Positions 7,083 to 16,333 are shown, counted from the first letter of the stretch. The stretch: DNA of 64,000 nt from an uncultured Lachnospiraceae bacterium (GCA_910584785.1 CAJUDX010000002.1:1-64000); one strand, 5' to 3'. The notes: generated from the sequence alone by a model not told the origin. Numbers and translations are program-made.

Positions 7083-8824
7083 TTGGCCTTAGCTTGCTGC
7101 TTTCGATGCTTTGTGGCGGGCTTACATTCGCTGAACCAGGAGCAGAAGGAGAGATACCTCAGGCGATGAGCCTGGAAGATGAATGCAGGATTGAACAGGT
7201 ATATTTGAATCTGCCGGAGGTTTTTGTTTATGGGGATGGGTTTAGCCTGGAAGATGTGGAATCTGCCCAGGGCTATCTTTCTCAGGATAAGCTGGAACTT
7301 GTCCAGGCACAGCCCTTTTTCCAGCAGGGAGAGGGGATAACCTATTATGTGCTGCTGGATATTTCCGGATCGATTCCCAGAACCTATTTTTCGTCGATTA
7401 AGGAAGGAATCCAAAATCTTCAGAATGGTCTTGGGGCATCGGACCAGCTGATTTTATGCACCTTTGGTGAAGAGGTGGCTTTAGCTGCCGATGGAAGCCA
7501 GACAGCACAGGAACTTGAAGCAATTCTTGCCGGGCTGAGCAACCGGGATCAGGAAACCTTATTATTTGAGGGAATAGACCGGGTGGCGGCAATGACCGAA
7601 CAGACAAGGGGAGTTTGCCGGCGTCAGGTGCTTTTGGTGGTGTCGGACGGGGAAGATTTTGCCGTAGGAAAAAAGATGGCACAGGAGGCTTTAGCAACCT
7701 TAAAGGATAAGGGGCTTCCGGCATATGCTCTCTGTATTCAGGATACAGATAAGGTAAATATTAACAGTTTTGGCGAGTTTGCCAGAACATCAGGCGGGCA
7801 ATTGATTACCTTTCCGGCATCGGAAGGTGCATCGGTGTTGACGAAGCTGGCAGGAGATCTTAGCCAGGATATTTGCATCGAATATCGTGCAGCAAATAAT
7901 ATTGTATCTAATAAAGAAGAGAATTTCAGCCTTCAGTTTGCTGATGGTCGGGTATTATCCAGGGCAGTGATGAACGTTCACTGGATACCGGACAATGAAC
8001 CGCCCTACTTGCTTTCCGGTGAGGCGGTAGGTAAGCAGCAGATCCGTCTGGTCTTTAGTGAGCCCATGTCTGGTCTTGCCGGAGCGGCAAACTATGCAGT
8101 TACTTTCAATGGACATGAGGTGGGGGTAACTGGTGTGGCCTATGATAAAGAGGATGAGACAAAGATTACCCTTACGCTGGCAGAACCGGTGGAAAACGGA
8201 ACCTATAAGGTGATGGGAGCTAATCTTACAGATGCCTCAATGGAGAAAAATCCTCTGGAGGGAGGAAGCCTGGTGGTGGAGATTTCAGGGGTTGAACCGC
8301 CCAAACCGGAGCCGCCTCAGCCAGTTGAAGATGGACCAAATTACATGGGAATTATCTTTTTGCTTATTGTCGGGATTGGTATTTTGATTATTGTTCTGAT
8401 TGTGATAAGTAAAAAGAAGAAAGATAAAGCCCTGGAAGAAGGGGATGGCAGTGCGGCAGGAAATACCAACACAGTTGCGATGAAGGATGAAGGTTTCCAG
8501 AATCAGTATAAGATAATTCCGGGGCAGAAAAGACCCTTGGATGTGGTGATTGCCGCAACTGGAAAGCAGGCGCAGATGGTGAAATGGGAGCTGGGGAGCA
8601 GTTTGATTATCGGAAGAGCAGAAACCTGTGATATCACGGTGGCAGATAACAGGATGTCTCGGCAGCATTTCTGCCTGGAAAGTGAGAAAGAAGGTATATT
8701 TATCTCGGATTTAGGATCGACGAACGGGACAGCCGTGAATGGTATCCGGCTTGGCGGAAAGAGACTTCTGCAGCCAGGTGATCGGGTGGAAGCCGGTTCA
8801 ATGAGCTTTACGATTAGGTGGTGA
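7061..8824 (+). CDS. Membrane VWA-domain protein with cytoplasmic FHA domain
   Basis: A 587-residue protein. Residues 1-25 form a signal peptide ending near FAEP. A von Willebrand A domain carries the metal-site motif LDISGS with Asp100. A bacterial Ig-like domain (SbsA/Big type, about 325-415) follows, then a single transmembrane helix at about 428-452 with a KKKKDK stop-transfer. The C-terminal FHA domain at about 495-587 has IIGRAE, SRQHF and STNGT, all canonical. An in-frame TTG 39 bases upstream is less likely; the ATG at 7061 follows GGGGAGGGAAG. The topology puts VWA outside and FHA inside, so it could pass an adhesive or ligand signal to the kinases. Confidence 0.9.
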   Translation: MGKGRKIIGLSLLLSMLCGGLTFAEPGAEGEIPQAMSLEDECRIEQVYLNLPEVFVYGDGFSLEDVESAQGYLSQDKLELVQAQPFFQQGEGITYYVLLDISGSIPRTYFSSIKEGIQNLQNGLGASDQLILCTFGEEVALAADGSQTAQELEAILAGLSNRDQETLLFEGIDRVAAMTEQTRGVCRRQVLLVVSDGEDFAVGKKMAQEALATLKDKGLPAYALCIQDTDKVNINSFGEFARTSGGQLITFPASEGASVLTKLAGDLSQDICIEYRAANNIVSNKEENFSLQFADGRVLSRAVMNVHWIPDNEPPYLLSGEAVGKQQIRLVFSEPMSGLAGAANYAVTFNGHEVGVTGVAYDKEDETKITLTLAEPVENGTYKVMGANLTDASMEKNPLEGGSLVVEISGVEPPKPEPPQPVEDGPNYMGIIFLLIVGIGILIIVLIVISKKKKDKALEEGDGSAAGNTNTVAMKDEGFQNQYKIIPGQKRPLDVVIAATGKQAQMVKWELGSSLIIGRAETCDITVADNRMSRQHFCLESEKEGIFISDLGSTNGTAVNGIRLGGKRLLQPGDRVEAGSMSFTIRW

Positions 8825-8828
8825 TTCC

Positions 8829-10637
8829 ATGGAGCAGAATCATCTGAATTTATGTCCCAATTGCTTTGACGGGAATTACTTAAACGGTGTGTGCAGACGC
8901 TGCGGTTATCAGGCAAGGTTTGCTTCCAATAACAGCGGCAGGGGACTGGCAGCGGGAACGTTGGTGAAAAAGAAGTATATTATCGGAAAGATTTTGGGTG
9001 AGGGAGGTTTTGGCATTACCTATAAAGCCTATGATACAGACAAACGCAGGATTTGTGCTGTAAAGGAGTATGCGCCCAATGGGATGTGCCGCAGGGCGAT
9101 GGATAAGCGGCAGATTGAGCTTCTTTCCCCTAACGTAGAAGAACCTTACCTGGCTGGGCTTCGCCGTTTTCTGGAAGAGTCACAGATATTAAGCAAGCTG
9201 GGTCAGATTCCTTCGGTGGTAAATATTACGGACTGCTTTAAGGAAAATTCCACCGTGTATTTGGTGATGGAGTACTTGGAGGGGGCGGATTTAGGGCAGA
9301 TTGTCCGGGCATCGAAAAGCCGGCTTCCTGTCAGTGAAGTAACGGATATTATTCTTCAGGTTGCCGTATCCATGGATGTTATCCACACCAGAACAAAAAT
9401 TATTCACCGGGATATCAGCCCGGATAATATTTATATTACAAAAAACAGACAGGTTAAGCTGATTGATTTTGGAAGTGCCAAGCAGACAGTGACCGGGGCG
9501 CAGGATGGATTTTCTGTGGTGGTTAAGTTAAGGCTTTCCCCGCCGGAACAGTACTCCCAGGATATGGTACAGGGAAGCTTTACCGATGTGTATTCACTGG
9601 CAGCAACTTATTACTACGCTTTGACGGGAACAAACCTTCCCACTGCACCGGATCGGCTGATGGGGACGAATTATGTTCCGTTAAAGCAGCTAAATCTGGG
9701 GGTGCCGGATAGTGTCTCGGATGCTGTGGACCATGCGCTGGTTTTGAACGTAGACCAGCGGACACAGACCATGCAGGAGTTTATCCGTGGCATTGCTCCG
9801 GCTGTTTCTACCGATAAGCGGCCTAAATACAAAAGTTATGAAGCGGAGCAGCTTGCCCGGCAGCGGGAGGAATTCCTTCGCCAGGAGGCGGCCCGCAGAC
9901 AGGCAGAAAAGAACCGTAAGCAGCAGGCACAGCAGGCGTGGGAACAGCAGCAGCGAGAAGCACAGGCAAAACAGCAGGATGCTGCCCGACAGCGGGAAGC
10001 ACAGGCAAGACAGCAGGAAGTGCTCCGACAGCGGGAAGCACAGCTAAGACAGCAGGAAGCACAGGCGCGTCAGCAGGAAGTGTTCCGGCAGCGGGAAGCA
10101 CAGCTAAGACAGCAGGAGGCTGTCAGACAGCGAGAAGCACAGGCACGTCAGCAGGAAGTGCTTCGGCAGCGGGAAGCACAGCTAAGGCAACAGGAAGCCC
10201 GGATAGGACAGCGGAGGCAGGAAGGTTTGCGGCAGAATGGGGTACAGGCACGTCAGCAGGAGCTTGTGCATCCGTCAGGCCGGCGTCCGGCAGTGCGGCT
10301 TTCCAATCAGGAAATAAGTATGCCTTATGTAAGCGTGATTGGCGGAGTAATGGCAGGAAAGTTTTGGAAGGTGCCTTCGGGTCAGACGGTTAAGGTGGGG
10401 CGGTCAGCAGCGGATTCTGATCTGCGGATTGAAAAGCCGGAAGATTTAAGCCGGATTCACTGTCTGATTACCTATGTTGCTGATCGCGGTGTTTTCCGTA
10501 TCCGTGATGTATCTTCGTTTGGCGTATTTTATAACGGGCAGCGGCTGGAAAAAGGGCGGGATTATGAATTTAAGCCTCCTGCCAGGTTTGCCCTTGCTAG
10601 TATGGCATGTTTAATTGAGGTTGGAGTTAAAAGATGA
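8829..10637 (+). CDS. Ser/Thr protein kinase with Gln-rich coiled coil and FHA domain
   Basis: A 602-residue cytoplasmic protein. Residues 8-27 form a zinc ribbon (CPNC and CRRCG). The kinase domain (about 45-310) has GEGGFG, Lys79 in AVKEY, HRDISPDN with Asp195, and IDFGSA. Residues about 340-480 are low-complexity REAQ/RQQE repeats predicted to form a long coiled coil. A C-terminal FHA domain (about 500-602) has KVGRSA and SRIHC. No transmembrane segment is seen. The kinase starts four bases after the VWA gene and overlaps the next PP2C gene by ATGA. An attached FHA domain commonly recruits phosphorylated substrates or the kinase itself. Confidence 0.92.
   Translation: MEQNHLNLCPNCFDGNYLNGVCRRCGYQARFASNNSGRGLAAGTLVKKKYIIGKILGEGGFGITYKAYDTDKRRICAVKEYAPNGMCRRAMDKRQIELLSPNVEEPYLAGLRRFLEESQILSKLGQIPSVVNITDCFKENSTVYLVMEYLEGADLGQIVRASKSRLPVSEVTDIILQVAVSMDVIHTRTKIIHRDISPDNIYITKNRQVKLIDFGSAKQTVTGAQDGFSVVVKLRLSPPEQYSQDMVQGSFTDVYSLAATYYYALTGTNLPTAPDRLMGTNYVPLKQLNLGVPDSVSDAVDHALVLNVDQRTQTMQEFIRGIAPAVSTDKRPKYKSYEAEQLARQREEFLRQEAARRQAEKNRKQQAQQAWEQQQREAQAKQQDAARQREAQARQQEVLRQREAQLRQQEAQARQQEVFRQREAQLRQQEAVRQREAQARQQEVLRQREAQLRQQEARIGQRRQEGLRQNGVQARQQELVHPSGRRPAVRLSNQEISMPYVSVIGGVMAGKFWKVPSGQTVKVGRSAADSDLRIEKPEDLSRIHCLITYVADRGVFRIRDVSSFGVFYNGQRLEKGRDYEFKPPARFALASMACLIEVGVKR
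9940..10265 (+). repeat. Degenerate tandem repeats encoding a REAQ/RQQE coiled coil
   Basis: DNA repeats built on units such as CAGCGGGAAGCACAG and CGTCAGCAGGAAGTG recur many times inside the kinase-FHA gene. They encode an alternating Arg/Glu/Gln/Ala helix. Such near-identical units are prone to slippage, so the coiled-coil length probably varies between strains. Confidence 0.75.
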
Positions 10638-11428
10638 ATATAATTGAAGATAGAGTGAATACAAATCCATGGTTTGCGATTGGGGCCAGCAGTATTTTGG
10701 GAACGAGAAGCTATCAGCAGGATTTTGCCTATTTTTATACGGGAAGTCAGGATGTGCTGGCTGTAGTCTGTGATGGAATGGGAGGTTTACAAGGCGGAGA
10801 GCGGGCCAGTAAGACAGCAGTGCAGCTTTTGGCCCAAGATTTCCAGAAAGAAAAGCCAATTAAGAATATTCCGGCCTTTTTGAAGCGGGAAGCCGGGCGG
10901 ATGGATCAGGCGGTTGCTGCGCTTAAGGATGAGAAGGGAAAACCATTAGAAGGCGGAACGACCCTGGTTGCGGTCTATTGCCATAAAAACCAGATGTACT
11001 GGGCTTCGGTCGGCGACAGCCGGATTTATCTTATCCGTGATGGAAAAATTACTTCGGAGAACCGGGAGCATAATTATCGGCTTCTGCTTCAGGAGCAGCT
11101 GGCTGCGGGAAAAATTACCCGCGAATTTTATGAGAAGGAAGAAAAAACTCCGCAGGCAGAGGCATTAATCAGTTTTTTGGGAATGAATGGCCTTCGGGTT
11201 GTTGATGTGACAAAAATGCCAGTTATGCTGCAGAGCGGCGATATGGTTATGCTCTGCAGCGACGGTGTGTATAAGAGTTTGAATGACAGCCAGGTCTGTG
11301 CGATGGCAATGGATAATGATTTGGATATGTACATCGCTGCGGATCGGACAACAGCGATGGCCCTGCGCTATGGCAGAAGGGGCCAGGATAATACAACCGT
11401 AATTTTAATGAAATACCTGGGAGAGTAG
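10634..11428 (+). CDS. PP2C-family Ser/Thr protein phosphatase, second copy
   Basis: A 264-residue phosphatase. It has SYQQDF in place of the usual NEDN, then CDGMGGLQGGE, SVGDSRIY, CSDGVY and QDNTTV, so the metal-binding aspartates are present. The start overlaps the upstream kinase stop as ATGA, implying translational coupling and a matched kinase-phosphatase pair. The next kinase starts 13 bases downstream after an AGGAGG. It is only distantly similar to the PP2C at 5604, so the island carries two different erasers. Confidence 0.9.
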   Translation: MNIIEDRVNTNPWFAIGASSILGTRSYQQDFAYFYTGSQDVLAVVCDGMGGLQGGERASKTAVQLLAQDFQKEKPIKNIPAFLKREAGRMDQAVAALKDEKGKPLEGGTTLVAVYCHKNQMYWASVGDSRIYLIRDGKITSENREHNYRLLLQEQLAAGKITREFYEKEEKTPQAEALISFLGMNGLRVVDVTKMPVMLQSGDMVMLCSDGVYKSLNDSQVCAMAMDNDLDMYIAADRTTAMALRYGRRGQDNTTVILMKYLGE

Positions 11429-11441
11429 GAGGATACAGAAA

Positions 11442-13586
11442 ATGGTTCAGTGTCAGATTTGCGGAAAGCCTTTTGACGAGGCGTTTGGTGTATGCCCGCA
11501 CTGCGGATTTATCCCGGGGAGCAAGCCCAAGGAGGCCTATCACCTTCATCCGGGTATTGTACTGCGCAACCGCTATACCATTGGCAATACGGTGGGATTT
11601 GGCGGTTTTGGTATTACATACCGTGCATGGGACAGGACATTAGATAAGATGGTTGCCATTAAGGAATTTTACCCCAATGGTATTGTCAACCGGGTTCCCG
11701 GAGAAAAAGAGGTTATTATTTATTCGGGTAACCGGGCAAATGAATTTCAGAACGGAAAGATTCGTTTCCTTTCGGAAGCGCGGAATATGGCAAGGTTTAA
11801 TACCCATCCCAATATTGTCAACGTCTATGAATTTTTTGAGGAGAATAATACCGCTTATATTGCCATGGAATTTCTGGAGGGAAAGTCCTATAAGCAGTAT
11901 ATTGCCGAACATGGGGGAAGGGTGGAGCCGCAGGTTGCCGTCAGCGTGGTGCTTTCCGTGCTGGATGCACTAAAGGAGCTGCATAAGGTAAAGATTATCC
12001 ACCGTGATATTAGCCCGGATAATATTTTCTTGGTTCCAGTGGAGGCGGGAAGTGAAAATTATAAGGTAAAGCTGATTGACTTTGGCGCGGCGCGGTTTTC
12101 CAGCGGTGAGGAGGAGAAAACGCTTTCCATTATTTTAAAGCCGGGCTATGCGCCGCCGGAACAGTACCGGAGCAAAAGCAAGCAGGGACCGTGGACGGAT
12201 ATTTATGCCGTGGGGGCGGTGCTTTACCGCTCACTGACCGGAAGGATGCCGGAGGAATCGGTAAATCGTATGGTGGAAGATCATCTTCCCCAGCCCATAG
12301 AATTAAACCCGGAAATTCCCTCGTATTTGAACGATAGTATTTTACGGGCCATGGCCTTAAACCAGGAGCTTCGCTTTCAAAATGTGGATCAGTTTAAGGA
12401 AGCTATCCAGAATAAGGCAAAAGTGTTAAGTGTAGATGGGGAGTTAAAGCGGCGGAAAATGGTCCGGGGGATTAGTATTGCCGGGATCTGTTTGGTTTTA
12501 GCCGGAGCCGCAGTGGTGTGCCAGAGGGTGTACGAACACAAGAAACAAGCCCTGTATAATCTTAATGCAGAAATTTCCGTGTGGATGCCGGATGTCAACG
12601 AGGAAAAGGAGGAGGAGGTCAAGGCCGTGGGAAATCTTTTAGAGTCGGGCAATTTGGCTCACGAGATTGACCTTGCTTCCTCCGAGGAAATGCTTTCGCA
12701 GATGGTTGTGGAGTACCAAGGAGCTTTTAAGAAGGTAAATATTGTCGGAATATCCTGTGGAATACCAAAAGAGTATGAAAGTGCCAGGGATTACAGCGAT
12801 GCTCTGACGATAGCGGCCCAGTCAGCCCAGCTTCCGTCTGTATTTGAAAGCGGGGAGATTACACCGGGGGATGAGTTGTGGGAATCGATGGGAAGCCTGG
12901 ACACCACATATTCCATGGTGGATAAGGCCAGCTATTACTTTATGGAAGATGCGGCGTTTAAAGAGGAGTTTGAAGAACGGCGGCAGAAAAAGCAGATGCC
13001 GACTTCCTTCTGTGCGCCGGTGCTTTACATTAATACTTTTATGGTGGGAAACTGGAAAGATTTGAATTTGGAAAAGCTAACCAGTATAGATGGTTTGGCT
13101 GTTGACGGTAAGTCCAGCTTTTGTGTCAGCAGCAGGGAGCTTTCCATGTACAGGGAGGCCTTTGCCAACACTAAGCTTACTGCAGGAGGAGAGATGGGCT
13201 ACGAGCCGTTTTTAGCCAAGGAAAAAGCATTTTATCTTGGAACGACGGATGATTATGCGGCTGTACAGGCCAACCTTGGCGGTATTTATCAGATGATTGT
13301 GTTAGAGGATTTGCAAAGGGACGGGAAGGTGAAAGGCAGGTTTACGCATTATTGGAGTATTAACGGCGGTCTGGAGGGTGATGCAAAGAAGGCGGCGGAC
13401 AGCCTGGTATATTATTTTATCGGCGAATCGGCACAGGATGTATTTAATCTGCAGAATGGAAATGGATTATCTCTGAATAAAAATATGATGAAGATTTATG
13501 TCGAGGGTAATGATGAGTTTGCGGAAGTAAAGGCACAGTTAAAATATCTGGTGATGCAGGAGTATGGAGAGGGCGCAAAGAAATGA
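11442..13586 (+). CDS. Transmembrane Ser/Thr kinase with solute-binding-protein-like ectodomain
   Basis: A 714-residue protein. A zinc ribbon (CQICGK and CPHCGF) leads into a kinase domain at about 42-320. Catalytic elements are intact: GFGGFG, Lys74 in AIKEF, HRDISPDN with Asp189, IDFGAA, and an APPEQY activation-segment end. One transmembrane helix lies at about 345-365. The extracytoplasmic part (375-714) has no PASTA repeat. It reads like a family-1 extracellular solute-binding protein: an ISVWMP opening strand, QSAQLPSVFES, a WSINGG segment and a C-terminal helical part with FNLQNG. The fusion suggests a kinase that senses a small ligand directly. The SBP reading comes from pattern, not a search. 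Confidence 0.82.
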   Translation: MVQCQICGKPFDEAFGVCPHCGFIPGSKPKEAYHLHPGIVLRNRYTIGNTVGFGGFGITYRAWDRTLDKMVAIKEFYPNGIVNRVPGEKEVIIYSGNRANEFQNGKIRFLSEARNMARFNTHPNIVNVYEFFEENNTAYIAMEFLEGKSYKQYIAEHGGRVEPQVAVSVVLSVLDALKELHKVKIIHRDISPDNIFLVPVEAGSENYKVKLIDFGAARFSSGEEEKTLSIILKPGYAPPEQYRSKSKQGPWTDIYAVGAVLYRSLTGRMPEESVNRMVEDHLPQPIELNPEIPSYLNDSILRAMALNQELRFQNVDQFKEAIQNKAKVLSVDGELKRRKMVRGISIAGICLVLAGAAVVCQRVYEHKKQALYNLNAEISVWMPDVNEEKEEEVKAVGNLLESGNLAHEIDLASSEEMLSQMVVEYQGAFKKVNIVGISCGIPKEYESARDYSDALTIAAQSAQLPSVFESGEITPGDELWESMGSLDTTYSMVDKASYYFMEDAAFKEEFEERRQKKQMPTSFCAPVLYINTFMVGNWKDLNLEKLTSIDGLAVDGKSSFCVSSRELSMYREAFANTKLTAGGEMGYEPFLAKEKAFYLGTTDDYAAVQANLGGIYQMIVLEDLQRDGKVKGRFTHYWSINGGLEGDAKKAADSLVYYFIGESAQDVFNLQNGNGLSLNKNMMKIYVEGNDEFAEVKAQLKYLVMQEYGEGAKK

Positions 13587-15841
13587 AACGTTGTTTGCAT
13601 TGTATGAATGAATATCCTGAGGAGTATGGAAGTCATTGCCCAAGCTGTGGTTATATAGACGGAACGACCCAAGACGGCAGTATAAGCCTGCAGCCTGGAA
13701 GCATTCTTCAGGCCAGATATATCGTGGGGACGGTAATTAAAGAACGTGATACCGATATTTTTTACATTGGCTGGGATGCAGTATTTGACCGCAAGGTGCA
13801 GATCCAGGAATACTTTCCTAAGCATTGTGCCACAAGGTCTGGAAAAGCAGAACTGAGTATTTATGAGCATAAACGAGAGCTCTATCAGGAGGGTTTGGAG
13901 CTTTTTTATAAGCAGAGCCGCCAGATGATCCGGCTGTATAAGGAAGAGGATATTATTACCTACCATGCCTGCTTCAGGGAAAATGGAACGGTCTATGCCA
14001 TTATGGATTATTCTCAGGATATTACCTTAAGCCAGAGACTGGAAAGCCATATTTTTCGGGTTAATGAAGCTGAAGAATGCTTAAATGACGCGATAGATGC
14101 TGTACAGAAAGCCCATCGAATAGGTGTATTTCACGGTCAGATTACGCTGGACAGTTTTTGGGAAAAGCCGGGAGGCGGTTTGGTTTTAAAGGATTTTGGC
14201 GTTCCCCCTATTGTCAGTGTTGAGCAGGGAATCGGGGATTATGGGAATGTCGGAATGCACGCAGATGTTTATGGTTTGGCAAAGCTGTTTTGTCAGTTAG
14301 TGACAGGAAAGGAAATCGAGGACGGGGAAAAGCTGGAAAGCGAACTGGCGCGAAAGCAGGTCAGTTTAAAAAAGCCGGTGGTGGAAGCACTGAAACGGGC
14401 CCTGCTTCACCAGACCCGGACGATGGATGCCTTTCAAAAAGAACTTTGGGGGCGGAGAATGGTTCCCAAGAGCCGGAAAAAGAAGAAAAACCATGGTTCT
14501 CTCTCCCTGCCTCGGTGGGTAATTCCTGCTGCTGCTGTTTTGATAGCAGGAATGTTGGTATTTACCGGGCTGGTGGCGACAGGAAAGATAGACTTACAGA
14601 TGCAGCTTGGTGAGAGCCGGCTGGGCCAGGGAAAAGTCAGGGTTCCCAACCTTATTAATTTGGATAAAAAAGAGGCGGAACGCCTGCTGAAAAAAAGAGG
14701 GCTAAAGCTTAATGAAGGGGAGAAAACCTATTCGGAGGAAATCGAGGAGGACAGGATTACTTTTCAGAGTATTAAAGAAAATATGACAGCGGAAAAGGGC
14801 ACTCAGATAACGGTTAATCTTAGTCTTGGCAAAGAAAAAGGAGTATTTCCTCAGGTGGTCGGCGTAGACCGGAAAAAGGCGATGGAATTACTTAAGGAAG
14901 CCCGTTTTACAAATATTAAGGAAGAGGAAAGCCAGGAAAAAGGTATCTTCGATTCGGTACTTAGTGTCAGCGAGGAGCCGGGAGAGAATGTCGAATTAAG
15001 TAAAGAAATTATTTTGACTATCTGCAAGAATGAAACGGCGCAGAAAGGGGATGACACCGTCCAGGCGGAGGTTCCTGATGTGGCAGGCAAAGAAAAAGAG
15101 GCTGCAGAAAAGGCATTAGAAGAGGCAGGTTTTTCCGTGCAATGGGCTAAAGAAAACAGCGATCAGGCGGATGGCAGTATATTAGGACAAGAACCTGCAG
15201 CCGGGGAAACGGCAAATAAGGACTCGATCGTCAAGGTGCGAATCAGCATTGGGCCAAAGAAGCTTTACATGGTTGATGTGGGACTGAAGACCTTGGAAGA
15301 TGCAGAAAAAATCATTAGTGAGCTTGGTCTGGAAATAGGAGAAGTAAAGAAGGGTTACAGCGAGACAGTAGAGAGCGGGAAAGTTATTTCGCAGAGCATT
15401 GCCAAGGAAACAGAGGTAAAGGCTGGAGATAAGGTGGATTTAGTTATCAGTCTGGGAGAAAAGCCAGCACAGGTACAAAAAGAAGAAACTAAGCCGACGC
15501 AGCCGCAAAAGCCCAAGCCAACGCAGCCGCAGACTTCTGCACTGCCGCCTGCTGCACCGACGACTTCTGCGCCAGCGCCGGAAACTCCAGCGCCCGAAAC
15601 CTCCGGTGAAAATAATAGTTCAGGTGAAGCCAGCGGAGTTGGTGGGATGGGCAGCCAGGGGAAGGCGCCGACAGAAGCCACATATCCGCCTTTAGATGAA
15701 AAATTTGCGCCAACCCCGGCTCCGACGTCGCCTCCGTTACAGGTGGAAACGCAGGCTCCAACACCAGCACCAACGCCTGCACCGACACTAGTGCCGGAAG
15801 GAATCACACCAGTTGAAACTTTTCCAATTTTACCATTTTGA
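13583..15841 (+). CDS. PASTA-repeat pseudokinase
   Basis: A 752-residue membrane protein. It has a zinc ribbon (CLHCMN, CPSCGY), a kinase-fold domain, a transmembrane helix at about 310-335, four PASTA-like repeats (about 350-620), and a Pro/Thr/Ala-rich tail ending LPF. The kinase half is catalytically dead by sequence: the Gly-rich loop is lost, the ATP lysine is Gln75 (VQIQEY), HRD is HGQ (Gln186), and the catalytic Asn is Ser191; only DFG remains. PASTA repeats bind muropeptides or peptidoglycan in related kinases. It overlaps the preceding active kinase by ATGA, so a regulatory or scaffold role beside that kinase is likely. Confidence 0.88.
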   Translation: MKRCLHCMNEYPEEYGSHCPSCGYIDGTTQDGSISLQPGSILQARYIVGTVIKERDTDIFYIGWDAVFDRKVQIQEYFPKHCATRSGKAELSIYEHKRELYQEGLELFYKQSRQMIRLYKEEDIITYHACFRENGTVYAIMDYSQDITLSQRLESHIFRVNEAEECLNDAIDAVQKAHRIGVFHGQITLDSFWEKPGGGLVLKDFGVPPIVSVEQGIGDYGNVGMHADVYGLAKLFCQLVTGKEIEDGEKLESELARKQVSLKKPVVEALKRALLHQTRTMDAFQKELWGRRMVPKSRKKKKNHGSLSLPRWVIPAAAVLIAGMLVFTGLVATGKIDLQMQLGESRLGQGKVRVPNLINLDKKEAERLLKKRGLKLNEGEKTYSEEIEEDRITFQSIKENMTAEKGTQITVNLSLGKEKGVFPQVVGVDRKKAMELLKEARFTNIKEEESQEKGIFDSVLSVSEEPGENVELSKEIILTICKNETAQKGDDTVQAEVPDVAGKEKEAAEKALEEAGFSVQWAKENSDQADGSILGQEPAAGETANKDSIVKVRISIGPKKLYMVDVGLKTLEDAEKIISELGLEIGEVKKGYSETVESGKVISQSIAKETEVKAGDKVDLVISLGEKPAQVQKEETKPTQPQKPKPTQPQTSALPPAAPTTSAPAPETPAPETSGENNSSGEASGVGGMGSQGKAPTEATYPPLDEKFAPTPAPTSPPLQVETQAPTPAPTPAPTLVPEGITPVETFPILPF

Positions 15842-15894
15842 TGAATATTGATTATGTACAAAACATGTTCAAAAAGAAAGGAAGTTTAATATAA

Positions 15895-16321
15895 ATGAAT
15901 TTATGCCTTCTGGAAGCGCGGTAAATGATCCCGTAACTGCGGTAAATTCGCCCTATGATTAACTGGTAATGCAGAAGTCTGTTCAGGTCGGGGTTACCAG
16001 GGAATATATTTTGGATATTTCTGGTTTTTCCGATATGTCTGGGGTGGTGCTTCCTTCGGATGATGCAATGATACAGTTGCATTACCGCCTGATGATGGAA
16101 AGCATGGTGGATCAGCCAGTTCAAGCCGAGCCTGTGGTGGGCGGCTGGCATGTACATCGGGGTAGTATTTTGGAAGAAGTTTTTTGCTGAAAGCAGAAAT
16201 TTCGTAGGACGCAGTTTGCAGATGGATGTGTGATTTCCATTGGGAAAGCAAAAGGATGAGAAAAAAGGTAAAAGCGGAATTAAGTATCAAGATGAATAAA
16301 GAAACTAAAGATTTAAAGTAA
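15895..16321 (+). pseudogene. Decayed zinc-ribbon FHA gene
   Basis: This gap holds a broken copy of the FHA gene at 18722-19537. Recognisable in order are MPSG, a VNDPVT-like part, an in-frame TAA, then QKSVQVGVTREY, LPSDDA, HYRLMM and EPVVG, followed after a frameshift by RNFVGRS and QMDV, and a Lys-rich end matching the intact C-terminus. The zinc ribbon and most of the FHA core are deleted, and the ribosome binding site has decayed from GGAGGT to GGAAGT. It sits exactly where a functional copy would be, between two kinase genes. A 73-codon open stretch at 15969-16190 is a fragment of it, not a separate gene. Confidence 0.85.
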
Positions 16322-16333
16322 TTGGGGGATATT

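Noticed and set aside
9940..10265. CRISPR-like repeats
   Set aside because: Repeats are in frame, degenerate and have no unique spacers; they encode a coiled coil.
9938..10393. Open frame with AGSTGKTAGS-type repeats inside the kinase-FHA gene
   Set aside because: Produced by the tandem DNA repeats in another frame; no independent start signal.
15355..15861. 168-codon minus-strand open frame opposite the first kinase tail
   Set aside because: It mirrors the Pro/Thr/Ala-rich repeats of the plus-strand gene, giving a Gly/Val-rich low-complexity product, with no ribosome site. It is a shadow frame.
15969..16190. 73-codon gene between kinases
   Set aside because: Its sequence aligns to the middle of the FHA protein at 18722-19537, so it is a pseudogene fragment.
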